Shown piece after piece: positions 31,680 to 40,332 of a stretch of DNA of 64,000 nucleotides. The position numbers and the translations under genes were made by a program. The DNA is from a virus. The DNA is taken from the IMG/VR virus record IMGVR_UViG_3300047557_002430, positions 23,089 through 87,088 of that record. One strand, written 5' to 3'. The notes beneath the pieces were generated by a model. It ran no database searches and was not told the DNA's origin. It was given only the letters and a program-made list of their open reading frames with translations. Every line of letters starts with the position of its first letter. Within the stretch, counting starts at the first letter, position 1.

Positions 31680-32321
31680 ATGCCTAACAGACAGCTTTGT
31701 AAGCGTACGGCGTCTGGTGTCCTTACAGGGCAGCCCTTAGTTGGTGAACTGGTTTTAAATACTGCTTCTGGTTATTTATATACAACTAGGGATGACGGCA
31801 GTTTAGTCTTAATTAACGGCTTAATTCCCGGCCCCAGTGGAGTACAAGGTCCAACAGGCAGCGGTCTTGTGCCGTTTTATGGCAATTTTTATGACACAAC
31901 TACACAGACTAATGCTTCGGGTACTGCTGTAAATAAAATTTCCTATAATACCACTGTTGAAGCTAACGGTGTCTCTGTTGTTTCGGGGTCTTTAATACAA
32001 GTTTCTAATTCTGGCGTATATAACATTCAGTTTTCGGCTCAGGTAGATAAAACTAACGCTAGTTCTGAAGATGTTTTTATTTGGCTTGCCAAAAACAATT
32101 CCAATGTTTCTAACTCGAATACTTCATTAACTATTCAAGGTAACAACACTCGTTTAGTTGCTAGCTGGAACTGGTTTTTAACTATGGACCGCAATGAACA
32201 CGCCGAGTTGCGATGGCATTCGACGGACACAACAGTTCGTTTGTTGTATTCTGGCGGTGCTAATTTACCTACCCGTCCTGCAATTCCTTCTGTTATTCTT
32301 ACAGTTAACCGAGTTGCTTGA
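31680..32321 (+). CDS. Fibre protein with short collagen-like stub and C1q/TNF-like head
   Basis: 213 residues. Residues 48-60 contain GPSGVQGPTGSG, a minimal Gly-X-Y stub. Residues 62-213 look like a jelly-roll head (FYGNFYDTTTQTNASGTAV, then SGVYNIQFSAQVDKTN, and VFIWLAKNNSNVSNS), as in C1q/TNF-like trimeric phage adhesins. Probably binds a host surface glycan or protein. Confidence 0.65.
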   Translation: MPNRQLCKRTASGVLTGQPLVGELVLNTASGYLYTTRDDGSLVLINGLIPGPSGVQGPTGSGLVPFYGNFYDTTTQTNASGTAVNKISYNTTVEANGVSVVSGSLIQVSNSGVYNIQFSAQVDKTNASSEDVFIWLAKNNSNVSNSNTSLTIQGNNTRLVASWNWFLTMDRNEHAELRWHSTDTTVRLLYSGGANLPTRPAIPSVILTVNRVA

Positions 32322-32365
32322 CGTTTCTGGATTTGCCGTTACACTAACCGGGTTGCTTTTGCTCC

Positions 32366-32491
32366 ATGGCAAAACCCAAATCTAACGTCGTCAAAATCGA
32401 ATCCAAGCCTAAGACAACTTCGATTGGGCACGGGATTAACTCGCGCCCGGCCCGCCGAGGCAAAAAAAGATATCGCGGCCAGGGGCGTTAA
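32366..32491 (+). CDS. Small very basic protein
   Basis: 41 residues: MAKPKSNVVKIESKPKTTSIG and a tail RPARRGKKRYRGQGR. More than a third Lys/Arg. I recall similar TTSIG...RGKKRYRGQGR peptides among cyanophage small genes; function unknown, perhaps nucleic-acid binding. Reading frame and neighbours fit well. Confidence 0.6.
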   Translation: MAKPKSNVVKIESKPKTTSIGHGINSRPARRGKKRYRGQGR

Positions 32492-32515
32492 ACTTTAAGT
32501 AGATCTAAGGTCGAG

Positions 32516-32998
32516 ATGTCGTTAGTCACTTTTAGGCCAGGCGAAAACATCTCGACCGGTGATGTCGTCTTCGTTGGTGTAAGCGGGCTCGCTTTTAAAG
32601 CCAACGCTATTTATTCGGATCAAGCCTCTGCTGTCGGTATCGCTACAACTCCCGGCACGTTCGGCTCTGGTTTCCGCGTGGACACCGACGGTGTTTACGC
32701 CAATTACTCGGGGTTAACTCCATCGGATAATCAGTATGTTGCTCTTACACCTTCGGGTGGTATTGCAACGTATAGCGGTTTTGTTGATCAGTTAAGTCTT
32801 TCGTTTATTCCTGGCGCTTACCTAACCGTTATTGGACGCGCTCTTTCTGCATCAGGAGTTTCCATTGAGCGTGGGCGACCTATTTTCATTAACAACACAG
32901 CGTCTCGACTTTTTCTTGAGTCAGGTACTGTTATTGTTGGGGATGCTATGCTTTTAGAGGATGGTTCCTTTATTGATTTAGAAACCAACACTCCGTAA
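32516..32998 (+). CDS. Virion protein, capsid-decoration style
   Basis: 160 residues, beta-rich (MSLVTFRPGENISTGDVVFVG, SQASAVGIATT-like segment, SFIPGAYLTVIGRALS). Resembles the DUF2190/decoration style of small phage coat or fibre-network proteins. Family not fixed. Lies between fibre genes. Confidence 0.55.
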   Translation: MSLVTFRPGENISTGDVVFVGVSGLAFKANAIYSDQASAVGIATTPGTFGSGFRVDTDGVYANYSGLTPSDNQYVALTPSGGIATYSGFVDQLSLSFIPGAYLTVIGRALSASGVSIERGRPIFINNTASRLFLESGTVIVGDAMLLEDGSFIDLETNTP

Positions 32999-33003
32999 TT
33001 GCA

Positions 33004-33771
33004 ATGCCTAATCAGAAGATATCTCAGTTAGCTGCAATTACAACGTTAGTAAGCGGTGATTATTTTCCCGTTGTACAAGCTTCTGGAACCACAAATAAAC
33101 GTGTTGGCGTAGACGTTCTTGACGGTCGTTATTATTCGACCGCAAGCGGTGCCGCTGCTTTAAGTCGGGCTAATGAGGCTTTAGCTTCTGGTAACGCCGG
33201 TATTTTAAATGCTGGTCTTGCGCAGGCGTCTGGTAACGCTGCTTTAGCTTCTGGTAACGCCGCTTTAGTTCTGGGATCCCTAGCTTTAGCGTCTGGAAAC
33301 CTCGGTATTGCTAATGCTGCGACAGCTTTAGCTTCGGGTAACGCTGCGCTCGTTTCTGCGGCTTCTAGGCTGAGTCTTGGCGGCGGTACTCTTTCTGGCG
33401 CCCTAAATATTTCTGGATCGCTTGACGCTTCCGGTGTCATTCGTGATCAAATCGGAAACGTTCGCGCTATTCCTCAAACCTCCGTGGGGACGAGCACATA
33501 TACACTCGTTTCTGGTGATATTGGTAAGCATATTTCTATTGCTTCCGGCGTAGTTACAGTTCCCAGCGGTGTGTTCACTGTTGGCGCTGCCGTTTCTATT
33601 TTCAACAACTCCTCTGGTACTCAGGTCGTAAGCGGTCAGGCTGGTATTACTCTTCGTCAAGCTGGTACTACAAATACAGGCCAGCGTTCCGTTGCAGCAT
33701 ACGGTTTAACAACAGTACTTTGTGTTGATAACACGCAAATTTTTGTTATTACTGGCGCTGGAATTAGCTGA
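33004..33771 (+). CDS. Tail fibre protein with LASGNA repeats
   Basis: 255 residues. N-terminus KISQLAAITTLVSGDYFPVVQASGTTNKRV is a common phage fibre attachment domain. Residues about 60-115 hold repeated ASGNA units in an Ala/Leu-rich helix-forming run, probably a trimeric stalk. The C-terminus (SGDIGKHISIASGVVTVPSG) is a small beta head. Stop overlaps the next ATG. Confidence 0.7.
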   Translation: MPNQKISQLAAITTLVSGDYFPVVQASGTTNKRVGVDVLDGRYYSTASGAAALSRANEALASGNAGILNAGLAQASGNAALASGNAALVLGSLALASGNLGIANAATALASGNAALVSAASRLSLGGGTLSGALNISGSLDASGVIRDQIGNVRAIPQTSVGTSTYTLVSGDIGKHISIASGVVTVPSGVFTVGAAVSIFNNSSGTQVVSGQAGITLRQAGTTNTGQRSVAAYGLTTVLCVDNTQIFVITGAGIS

Positions 33772-34616
33772 TGGGGATACTGCAGGCTTTACTAGCATCT
33801 GGCGGTTCGGCTGCACCTAGTACAGTCGAATACCTTGTCGTTGCTGGCGGCGGCGGTGGGGGTGGGCGCTATTACGCTGGTGGCGGCGGTGCTGGCGGCT
33901 ATCGAACAGCTACAGGGCTTGCGGTTACTACAGGAACACCCTTAACCGTAACTGTTGGAGGAGGCGGTCCTGGCGGTGCCGGTAGTGCCACACGCGGAAC
34001 GCAAGGCACTGACTCAGTATTTAGTTCGATTACATCGACCGGCGGCGGCGGCGGCGGTTCTTATAGCACGGCAGCTAAAGGCGGCAGCGGCGGTTCTGGC
34101 GGTGGTAATAGTGGTTACGATACAGGGACAGCGGGCGCAGGGACTGTTGGACAAGGCAACAACGGCGGCTCCGGCGGAACCTATGGCGGCGGCGGTGGTG
34201 GTGGTGCGGGAGGCGCAGGTAGTAATGGTCCCGGTAACTCCATAGGCGGCACAGGAGGAATTGGTCTCCAATCCTCGATTACAGGTACGGCAACTTATTA
34301 CGCTGGCGGTGGTGGTGGCGCTAACGGCCAATTAGGAACAGGAAACGGCGCAGCGGGCGGTTTAGGCGGCGGTGGCCGAGGATCCAGCACAAACGTCACA
34401 GGCACCGCAGGTACTGCAAACACAGGCGGCGGCGGTGGCGGCGCTAATGGTATTGATGGTGTATTTAACGGCCAAAACGGAGGATCCGGTATCGTTATTA
34501 TTCGGTATCCATCGACTTTCGGCGCCGCCGCAGCCACCACAGGAAGCCCCACCGTGGTCGTCTCTGGAGGTTTCCGTATTTACACTTGGACAAGCAGCGG
34601 GAGCATTACGTTCTGA
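33771..34616 (+). CDS. Glycine-rich adhesin
   Basis: 281 residues with about 40 percent Gly in long Gly runs from residue 27 to 240, flanked by YLVVAGGGGGGG and GSGIVIIRYPS. This layout matches glycine-rich phage tip adhesins whose polyglycine-II helices pack into a sandwich. It probably is the receptor-binding tip. ATG overlaps the upstream stop (TGATG), and so does its own stop with the next gene. Confidence 0.7.
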   Translation: MGILQALLASGGSAAPSTVEYLVVAGGGGGGGRYYAGGGGAGGYRTATGLAVTTGTPLTVTVGGGGPGGAGSATRGTQGTDSVFSSITSTGGGGGGSYSTAAKGGSGGSGGGNSGYDTGTAGAGTVGQGNNGGSGGTYGGGGGGGAGGAGSNGPGNSIGGTGGIGLQSSITGTATYYAGGGGGANGQLGTGNGAAGGLGGGGRGSSTNVTGTAGTANTGGGGGGANGIDGVFNGQNGGSGIVIIRYPSTFGAAAATTGSPTVVVSGGFRIYTWTSSGSITF

Positions 34617-34984
34617 TGGCACACTTTGCAGAACTTGATTCCACTAATATTGTTCTGCGCGTAGTCGTCGTCGGTAATTCCGATTGTTTAGACAGCTCTG
34701 GTGCGGAATCTGAAGCTGTTGGCGTTGCTTTCTGCCAAAGCCTTTTTGGCGCTGAGACACGGTGGAAGCAGACAAGTTACAACAACAGATTCCGGAAGCG
34801 TTATGCCGGGATTGGCTATACCTACGACGAAACCTTAGACGCTTTTATTCCTCCAAAACCGTACCCGAGCTGGGGGTTAAATTCTGATACCTGTGATTGG
34901 GAGGCGCCTGTTCCGTATCCTAATGATGGCAATCTTTATAGTTGGAATGAGGAAACCCTTAGTTGGGTTCCTGTTCCAATCTAA
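34616..34984 (+). CDS. Conserved cyanophage fibre-associated protein
   Basis: 122 residues from the ATG at 34616 (TGATG overlap). The motif set MAHFAELDSTN, GVAFCQSLFG, TRWKQTSYN, FRKRYAGIGYTYDETLDAFIPPKPYPSW and CDWEAPVPYP is one I recall from many cyanophages near fibre genes. Function unknown; perhaps a chaperone or virion part. Confidence 0.75.
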   Translation: MAHFAELDSTNIVLRVVVVGNSDCLDSSGAESEAVGVAFCQSLFGAETRWKQTSYNNRFRKRYAGIGYTYDETLDAFIPPKPYPSWGLNSDTCDWEAPVPYPNDGNLYSWNEETLSWVPVPI

Positions 34985-34999
34985 ACCTCCCGCTCTGTT

Positions 35000-35005
35000 T
35001 ATAAT
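35000..35005 (+). promoter_or_regulatory. Candidate late-type -10 box
   Basis: TATAAT in TTTATAATTTAAG, 26 bases before the GTG at 35032. No -35 hexamer at 16-18 bases upstream. Confidence 0.4.
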
Positions 35006-35031
35006 TTAAGTAGCAATTTGAGATACATATT

Positions 35032-35535
35032 GTGACTGATCGGGCGATATTTAACCGAAAATATACCGACTATACACCTGCATCTACTCAGGTCTGGTTA
35101 GTTAACGGGGCTGGTGTTACAACACTTCCTGTAAAAAGCCAGACTTTTGTCGCAGGCACTAACTTGATTCAAGGTGACGCCGTTTATGTCAGCGGCACAC
35201 AAGTTTTCCCCGCCACCGCTGCTAGCGGAGACGCTTCATTCAAGGTAAATGCGGTTGGGTTTACGACGACTTCCGCTACCGTCACAAGCGGAGTCAGCGT
35301 GGTGTTCGATGATATTGCTTTAATTAGTTCATCGAATTTGGTTGGTGAGACCCAGATGGTTCCCGGCCAGTATTACTATCTGTCTAAATTTGCCGGAAAG
35401 ATAACACAGTACGTTACAGCTTCTGGTTCTGTTACAGCGTCTGGGGGGTACTCTAACTTAGTTTCGTTAGGAGTTGCTTTAAGTCCTTCTGAGTTAGCTG
35501 TGATGATTGCTCAACCCGTTAATTTGTACGGTTAA
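35032..35535 (+). CDS. Virion protein, fibre network
   Basis: 167 residues, GTG start. Beta-rich, with GDAVYVSGTQVFPATAASGDASFKV and GQYYYLSKFAGKITQYVT, a style shared with the protein at 32516. Probably a fibre/decoration component. Confidence 0.6.
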   Translation: MTDRAIFNRKYTDYTPASTQVWLVNGAGVTTLPVKSQTFVAGTNLIQGDAVYVSGTQVFPATAASGDASFKVNAVGFTTTSATVTSGVSVVFDDIALISSSNLVGETQMVPGQYYYLSKFAGKITQYVTASGSVTASGGYSNLVSLGVALSPSELAVMIAQPVNLYG

Positions 35536-35538
35536 TCG

Positions 35539-35544
35539 TATAAT
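35539..35544 (+). promoter_or_regulatory. Candidate late-type -10 box
   Basis: TATAAT in GTATAATTTAGAAAAGG, 17 bases before the ATG at 35562. The following AAAAGGG serves as ribosome-binding site. Confidence 0.4.
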
Positions 35545-35561
35545 TTAGAAAAGGGTATGTC

Positions 35562-35930
35562 ATGGCGCTCCGTAAACCTCTAGTCATTATCAGCGGGCTT
35601 CAGTCGGAGCTTCCCCCTGGTGATTTCGTAGAGGGCGTTCAGCTCACCTTAGTTTCAAACCCCAGCGGCCTTTATTTAGACGGTACAAACCTAGGGTTTG
35701 ATGGTGTTGCTCAGCGCACTGCAAGTAGTGCTTTAGCTAGCGGTAACGCGGCTTTAACGATTCTTGCAAGTGGAGTCCCATTCGTTGCTCCTAATGCAGT
35801 AACAACTGTTAGTATTAGTGGGAAACAGGTTACTACTGAGAAAATAGCTGATGGTGCTATAACTTCCGGTCTTTTAGCTCCGTCGCTCGCTATTTTAGTT
35901 AACCCGAACAACTTCATCGATCTCCTTTGA
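35562..35930 (+). CDS. Small fibre protein with ASGNA unit
   Basis: 122 residues. PSGLYLDGTNLGFDGVAQ then SSALASGNAALTILASG, related to the repeat modules in the genes at 22339 and 33004. Likely a short fibre or connector between fibre parts. Confidence 0.6.
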   Translation: MALRKPLVIISGLQSELPPGDFVEGVQLTLVSNPSGLYLDGTNLGFDGVAQRTASSALASGNAALTILASGVPFVAPNAVTTVSISGKQVTTEKIADGAITSGLLAPSLAILVNPNNFIDLL

Positions 35931-35933
35931 GCT

Positions 35934-37520
35934 ATGTCTTACCAGACTGATCTTGTAGATAAGCTCAACAACGTTAACGTCAACACTGCGAGCACAGACG
36001 ACTTATATGTTTTAACTAAGGCTTTTTTTGAGAGCCCGATTGGTCTTGAGTATATTCCTAAAACTTTTGTAAAAGCTCTTAAATCGCGGCTTCTAGACGC
36101 GGGTACTACAGCGGCTCGCGATATCGGTCTTCTTCAAAAGTCGATTAACTATTTGAATTTTGCCGCGTTCCGCGTGGCAAGTACCAACACATTTACACCT
36201 AGTGTAAACGCTATTATTTCACCTGCTCTTGATGATACCGATTTAGATTACCCTATTTTTACTGCAGTTTATGCACCCCGTCTTCCTGACGGGATGCTTA
36301 TGAAAGCTGTTAATATCCCTTCTAATACAAATACTACTATTGGTAACACCATTCGTTTAGCACCCACATATCCCGGTGCTACTTTATTTAGCACATCTAA
36401 TCGACAGAATCGCTTTCAAAGTGAAATCCCCTTTCAGTTGGGCGATAAGTTAACTATTTCGTTTAATGGTTCTCGGGCTTCTATTGGAGCTACAAATAAT
36501 CTTCCTGACAATAATTCTGGGTATGCTGCTCAGAACGGACCTAATCCAACAACTTCAGATAACTTTTTCACAGTTCTATCTCGTTCCTCGGCGCCTAATT
36601 CTTTTGATACGTCTCTTGGTTATTCAAAAGACTGGATTGTTGTACAAGACAACTCCAAAGTTGCTACAACAAATGTGACTTGTTTTGCTTATGTGCTTCC
36701 TGTATATAACTTTTTAAAAGATAATGCAGCTTACTTCTCTAAATTTGGGATCCCTAAAGTTTTCCGCGTACGGATGTGGGGAGCTGGAGGAGGTGGCGGT
36801 GGTGGAACCGCATCCTACGGTGGCGTCCCTGGCGGCGGCGGCGCTTATACAGAAGCCTATGTTACATACGGGGATATAGTTAAAAATCCTTGGGTTTGTG
36901 CTGGGGCTGGTGGGTGCCCTGCTGACTACTACACAAGCCCTAATGATTGCGGTGGAGACGGACAAGCATCTCGTTTTGCCGGGATTGTAGCAAATGGAGG
37001 GTTTGGAGGAAAAAGTTATAACATCGGTGGTTATGGCGGCGCTGCTCAACCTATAGGAGGGCAGATTTTATTTTCTGCCTCTGGCGGTTATTGTACGTCT
37101 GCTGGGCGCGGCACTGATTCATATAAAGGTGGGTCTTCTGCGGGCGGTCCTTGGGGCCCAGGATTTGCTGGCGCGACCGCCAACAGCGCCTGTGGAGGTG
37201 GGGGCATCGCAGGCTCGGGTTTCGGAGTGGCTGGCGGAAGCGGAACAGTAAATATCAGCGGATGGTTCACTCCAATTCTTAGTGGTTGGGTAGGCGCACA
37301 GAACATTAGTGGAATAAATCAAGGTGGTGGTGCCGGAGGCTCAGCAATCGCAGGATATTATTCTGGAGGATTTTTCGCAGGAGGCGCTGCTGGCGGCTTC
37401 ACCACAGCGTTTAGCGCAGAAGGATACGGAACTTTCGGAGGCGGCGGCGCAGGCTCGGTGCCAGGCTACGGCGTGGGCGCCTTCGGTGGTAACGGCGTAG
37501 TTATTATTGAGTGGTTTTAA
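35934..37520 (+). CDS. Large tail fibre with glycine-rich tip
   Basis: 528 residues. Residues 1-280 are a mixed beta/helical body. From 280 the sequence starts RVRMWGAGGGGGGG and continues Gly-rich to the end (FGGNGVVIIEWF), again the polyglycine adhesin style and a second such tip in this cluster. Residues around 310-330 and 400 carry Cys pairs absent from the other adhesin. Probably a receptor-binding fibre. Confidence 0.7.
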   Translation: MSYQTDLVDKLNNVNVNTASTDDLYVLTKAFFESPIGLEYIPKTFVKALKSRLLDAGTTAARDIGLLQKSINYLNFAAFRVASTNTFTPSVNAIISPALDDTDLDYPIFTAVYAPRLPDGMLMKAVNIPSNTNTTIGNTIRLAPTYPGATLFSTSNRQNRFQSEIPFQLGDKLTISFNGSRASIGATNNLPDNNSGYAAQNGPNPTTSDNFFTVLSRSSAPNSFDTSLGYSKDWIVVQDNSKVATTNVTCFAYVLPVYNFLKDNAAYFSKFGIPKVFRVRMWGAGGGGGGGTASYGGVPGGGGAYTEAYVTYGDIVKNPWVCAGAGGCPADYYTSPNDCGGDGQASRFAGIVANGGFGGKSYNIGGYGGAAQPIGGQILFSASGGYCTSAGRGTDSYKGGSSAGGPWGPGFAGATANSACGGGGIAGSGFGVAGGSGTVNISGWFTPILSGWVGAQNISGINQGGGAGGSAIAGYYSGGFFAGGAAGGFTTAFSAEGYGTFGGGGAGSVPGYGVGAFGGNGVVIIEWF

Positions 37521-37523
37521 ATC

Positions 37524-38204
37524 ATGTCTTTATCTATTCGAGACACACAAGCTTTTACTAACGTTCCTAATAGTAGGAATATCGGCGAATTAGCTTCGCT
37601 TTATGAGACCGAATCTTTAATTCAAGATCAGTTAATTCCTAATGGTGCTCAGGGTATTACTAATCTCTCGTCTCTTGTAATACCTTCTACTGATGTTTTA
37701 TTAAACGCTATTCAGCCCGGTTCTTCTGGCGCAACTACGATCCGTTTTCCGTATAACAGAGATTTGTATGAAGTTTATAAAATTCTTTTTTTAGGGTGTT
37801 TTCAGACTGGCGGCACAGGTGCACTTAATCTAAAGTTTAATGATGATACGGGGTCTAATTACAACCACACATATGCTTTTTGGTCTGGTACAACAAGTAG
37901 TGCTACACAAGCAAGTGCAGCCACTACCAATCCTGTTCTTATAAATTCTCAAGCTTCTAGTATTCCTTTTAATGCTTTTCTAACTATATATACCCCTAAT
38001 TATCAGACTATTGCTGCGCAGGATTACCCTGTCTGGTCCTACCAGCACTTTTCTACTGTGCAAGGTTTTGCTTCTGGTTATATGACAGCTACAGAACCTG
38101 AATATATTCAGATAACTACAACGTATGCGTTTACTCGCGGCCAGATTTTATGCTACGCAACTCCCCAAGTTGCTACCACTAACGTTCCCCCAGCTAACGG
38201 TTGA
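37524..38204 (+). CDS. Tail/fibre protein
   Basis: 226 residues, beta-rich (TTIRFPYNRDLYEVYKILFLGCF, LTIYTPNYQTIAAQDYP). Not recognised; follows the large fibre gene by 3 bases and precedes an assembly chaperone, so it is probably a fibre head or subunit. Confidence 0.6.
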   Translation: MSLSIRDTQAFTNVPNSRNIGELASLYETESLIQDQLIPNGAQGITNLSSLVIPSTDVLLNAIQPGSSGATTIRFPYNRDLYEVYKILFLGCFQTGGTGALNLKFNDDTGSNYNHTYAFWSGTTSSATQASAATTNPVLINSQASSIPFNAFLTIYTPNYQTIAAQDYPVWSYQHFSTVQGFASGYMTATEPEYIQITTTYAFTRGQILCYATPQVATTNVPPANG

Positions 38205-38206
38205 CT

Positions 38207-38551
38207 ATGACTGGCAAAATAATCGACGGTATCTTTTACGAGTACACTCCCGAAGAGCAGGCGGAACACGACGCCAAGGTAGTTGCTCAGCTTGAGTACG
38301 AAAAAGATCTTGCGTGGTACTACCTGCGCTCAAAGAGAAATTATCTTTTAACGGCGTCTGATTGGGTTGTTACACGCTCTGTAGAGTTTGGCACTCCCAT
38401 TCCGGACGACGTTATTTCATTCCGCGAAGCTCTTCGTACTATAACCGTTGGGCTTACTGATCCTTCTCAGGCTGTTTGGCCGCCCATACCTGAGATTGTC
38501 GCTAAGTCTTTATTAGACCAGCCTGCTTATCCTTCGGATCCCGTTCTTTAA
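38207..38551 (+). CDS. Phage tail assembly chaperone-like
   Basis: 114 residues from the ATG at 38207 (a TTG at 38201 is possible). The YYLRSKRNYLLTASDWVVTRSVEFGTPIPDDVISFREALRTIT pattern with VWPPIPEI matches the tail-assembly chaperone family of Pfam's Phage_tail_APC style. It should help fold or mount fibres and may not stay in the virion. Confidence 0.7.
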   Translation: MTGKIIDGIFYEYTPEEQAEHDAKVVAQLEYEKDLAWYYLRSKRNYLLTASDWVVTRSVEFGTPIPDDVISFREALRTITVGLTDPSQAVWPPIPEIVAKSLLDQPAYPSDPVL

Positions 38552-38557
38552 AGTCTA

Positions 38558-39430
38558 TTAGATACAGAGTTTATTATAAAGATTCGTAGCTTCTTGTTTC
38601 CATATAAGTTTCCACTTAGCCCAGAATAACTTGCATTCTTCTTGCAGTTGTTTTGTTTCAGTTTCGCTCATATTTTTTACTCTTTCAAAGCATTCCTGCC
38701 ACGATTCCTCTAACACAAAAGGCAACGTGCTTTCTCCATAGAACACGCCGTGCCAATACGAAGGATAAATTTTAAACTGATTTGAGTATTTCACGGTAAT
38801 AGGGATACACCCTGCTTCTAGTGCTTCATATAACCTAAAAGAGTCCATGCTGTCCTGCCCTGCGGGACACAGAGCGAACACACTGTCCCTCATTAACTGG
38901 GAGTATTTCTGAGTCTCTAATCCGTCTGCGGCTCCGAATCCGCTGCACTCTTTATGTATATAGGGCTTTAATGGTTTGAACAAATCGAGCAGTTGTTTGC
39001 GCTCACCGTGGGGAGTACCCATAAAACACCACACGTGATCTCTTACAGATTTAGTAGGCTCCTCGCAAAATCCTCTCTTATAGCCCAACCCAAAAACAGT
39101 TACTTTTGGGTGCTTTAACTGCATTGGATTTAAGTAGTTTCTTAGAAGTCTTACACAATTAGGATCGTGCAGCCATTCACAGGGATCCCTGAGGTTTTCA
39201 TCACTAAGGAGAACAATTGCGTATTTCTTTCCTTCTGCCCTCAGCTCATCTAAAACAAACCTATAAGGGACTGCATGATTGCAGATAATGATGCTGTCCG
39301 TAATATTTACTGCTATGCCTTCGACTACAGGTTTTATAGGTGTCCCACAATCTTTAAATAGGTGTGTAAGCCAGTCAAGCTCAAATAGAGTTTTATCCTG
39401 AGTTAGCCATTGTATCTCAGGGGTTTTCAT
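38558..39430 (-). CDS. Exostosin-like glycosyltransferase
   Basis: 290 residues. The region SVFALCPAGQDSMDSFRLYEALEAGCIPITV (about 195-225) is the exostosin/GT47 signature. An upstream GYKRGFCEEPTKSVRDHVWCFMG fits its N-terminal side. Inverting transfer of a sugar from UDP donor, substrate unknown. Antisense within a + strand block, so possibly acquired separately; divergent from the sulfotransferase gene. Confidence 0.75.
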   Translation of the reverse strand: MKTPEIQWLTQDKTLFELDWLTHLFKDCGTPIKPVVEGIAVNITDSIIICNHAVPYRFVLDELRAEGKKYAIVLLSDENLRDPCEWLHDPNCVRLLRNYLNPMQLKHPKVTVFGLGYKRGFCEEPTKSVRDHVWCFMGTPHGERKQLLDLFKPLKPYIHKECSGFGAADGLETQKYSQLMRDSVFALCPAGQDSMDSFRLYEALEAGCIPITVKYSNQFKIYPSYWHGVFYGESTLPFVLEESWQECFERVKNMSETETKQLQEECKLFWAKWKLIWKQEATNLYNKLCI

Positions 39431-39474
39431 GTAACTCCAGTCTCTTCGGGCGCTATCGTAGCAGCGAATGTCAT

Positions 39475-40281
39475 TTGCGGTTTCACAAAGTTTTGGATAA
39501 GTTAAATTTTCTTACTGGTTTACCTCGTTCTGGTAACACACTGATTGCTTCCATATTAAACCAAAATCCTGCTATTTACGCTGGCCCACACAGTCCTCTA
39601 GTTGAACTTCTTTGGCGGGCTCAAACTTTATTAACTGGCGAGGAACTCAAAATGTTTCCTCATACCGCTCCTTTAATACACACGCTTAAGTCCATACCTA
39701 AAGCGTATTACAGCCATTGTTCGGCTGATTTAATCCTTGATCGAGGCACGTGGGGATGCCCAGAGAACTTAACGATGATTACAGAGTATATAACCCCAAC
39801 GCCAAAATTTCTTGTTCTAGTTCGTCCTATTGAAGAAGTTATTGTTTCGTTTTTACGGTTGGCTCAGAGGAACCCCGATTCTCCTCTTGCTTCTATTTCA
39901 TCAGTCACGGAGCAGTTTGAATATATCGTTAATAACCTAACGATGTTTAGGAAAGGATTACTAGCAGTTTTATCTTTACATGCGAACCGTGATCGTTACC
40001 AATCTCTGTTTATTGATTACAACAACTTTGTTTCAGATCCAGTTAAAGAATTAGAAAGAATATATGCGTTCTTCGAACTTCCTTTATTTACTCATTCACT
40101 TACAAATATACAACAGCTAACAATTGACTCTATTACTTATGATGATTCTGGGTTTGAATTTACTGATTTACATACGCTCAGGGAGCATAATATTTCTAAA
40201 ACAGAATGTGTTGTAGAGGACTATTTACCTTTTGAAATCATTCAAGAGTGTCGAGACTTTAATGTCTGGCTTAAGGAATAA
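39475..40281 (+). CDS. Sulfotransferase family protein
   Basis: 268 residues from a TTG start (no in-frame ATG before the domain). FLTGLPRSGNTLIASIL at residues 12-28 is the PAPS 5'-phosphosulfate loop. FLVLVRPIEEVIVSFLRLAQR near 117-137 is the 3'-phosphate binding region, and DYNNFVSDPVKELERIYAFFELP near 182-204 fits the C-terminal helix. It likely sulfates a glycan, lipid or tyrosine with PAPS from the host. Paired divergently with the exostosin-like gene. Confidence 0.75.
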   Translation: MRFHKVLDKLNFLTGLPRSGNTLIASILNQNPAIYAGPHSPLVELLWRAQTLLTGEELKMFPHTAPLIHTLKSIPKAYYSHCSADLILDRGTWGCPENLTMITEYITPTPKFLVLVRPIEEVIVSFLRLAQRNPDSPLASISSVTEQFEYIVNNLTMFRKGLLAVLSLHANRDRYQSLFIDYNNFVSDPVKELERIYAFFELPLFTHSLTNIQQLTIDSITYDDSGFEFTDLHTLREHNISKTECVVEDYLPFEIIQECRDFNVWLKE

Positions 40282-40309
40282 AGTGTGTTGTTCAGCGCTT
40301 TAACAACTT

Positions 40310-40315
40310 TATAAT
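40310..40315 (+). promoter_or_regulatory. Candidate late-type -10 box
   Basis: TATAAT in CTTTATAATTAACTG, 17 bases before the TTG start of speD at 40333. Confidence 0.4.
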
Positions 40316-40332
40316 TAACTGTCGCTGCGGTA

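Noticed and set aside
34014-34331. Minus-strand and other-frame readings over the glycine-rich adhesin
   Set aside because: GGC/GGT-rich codons open all frames; products are low complexity.
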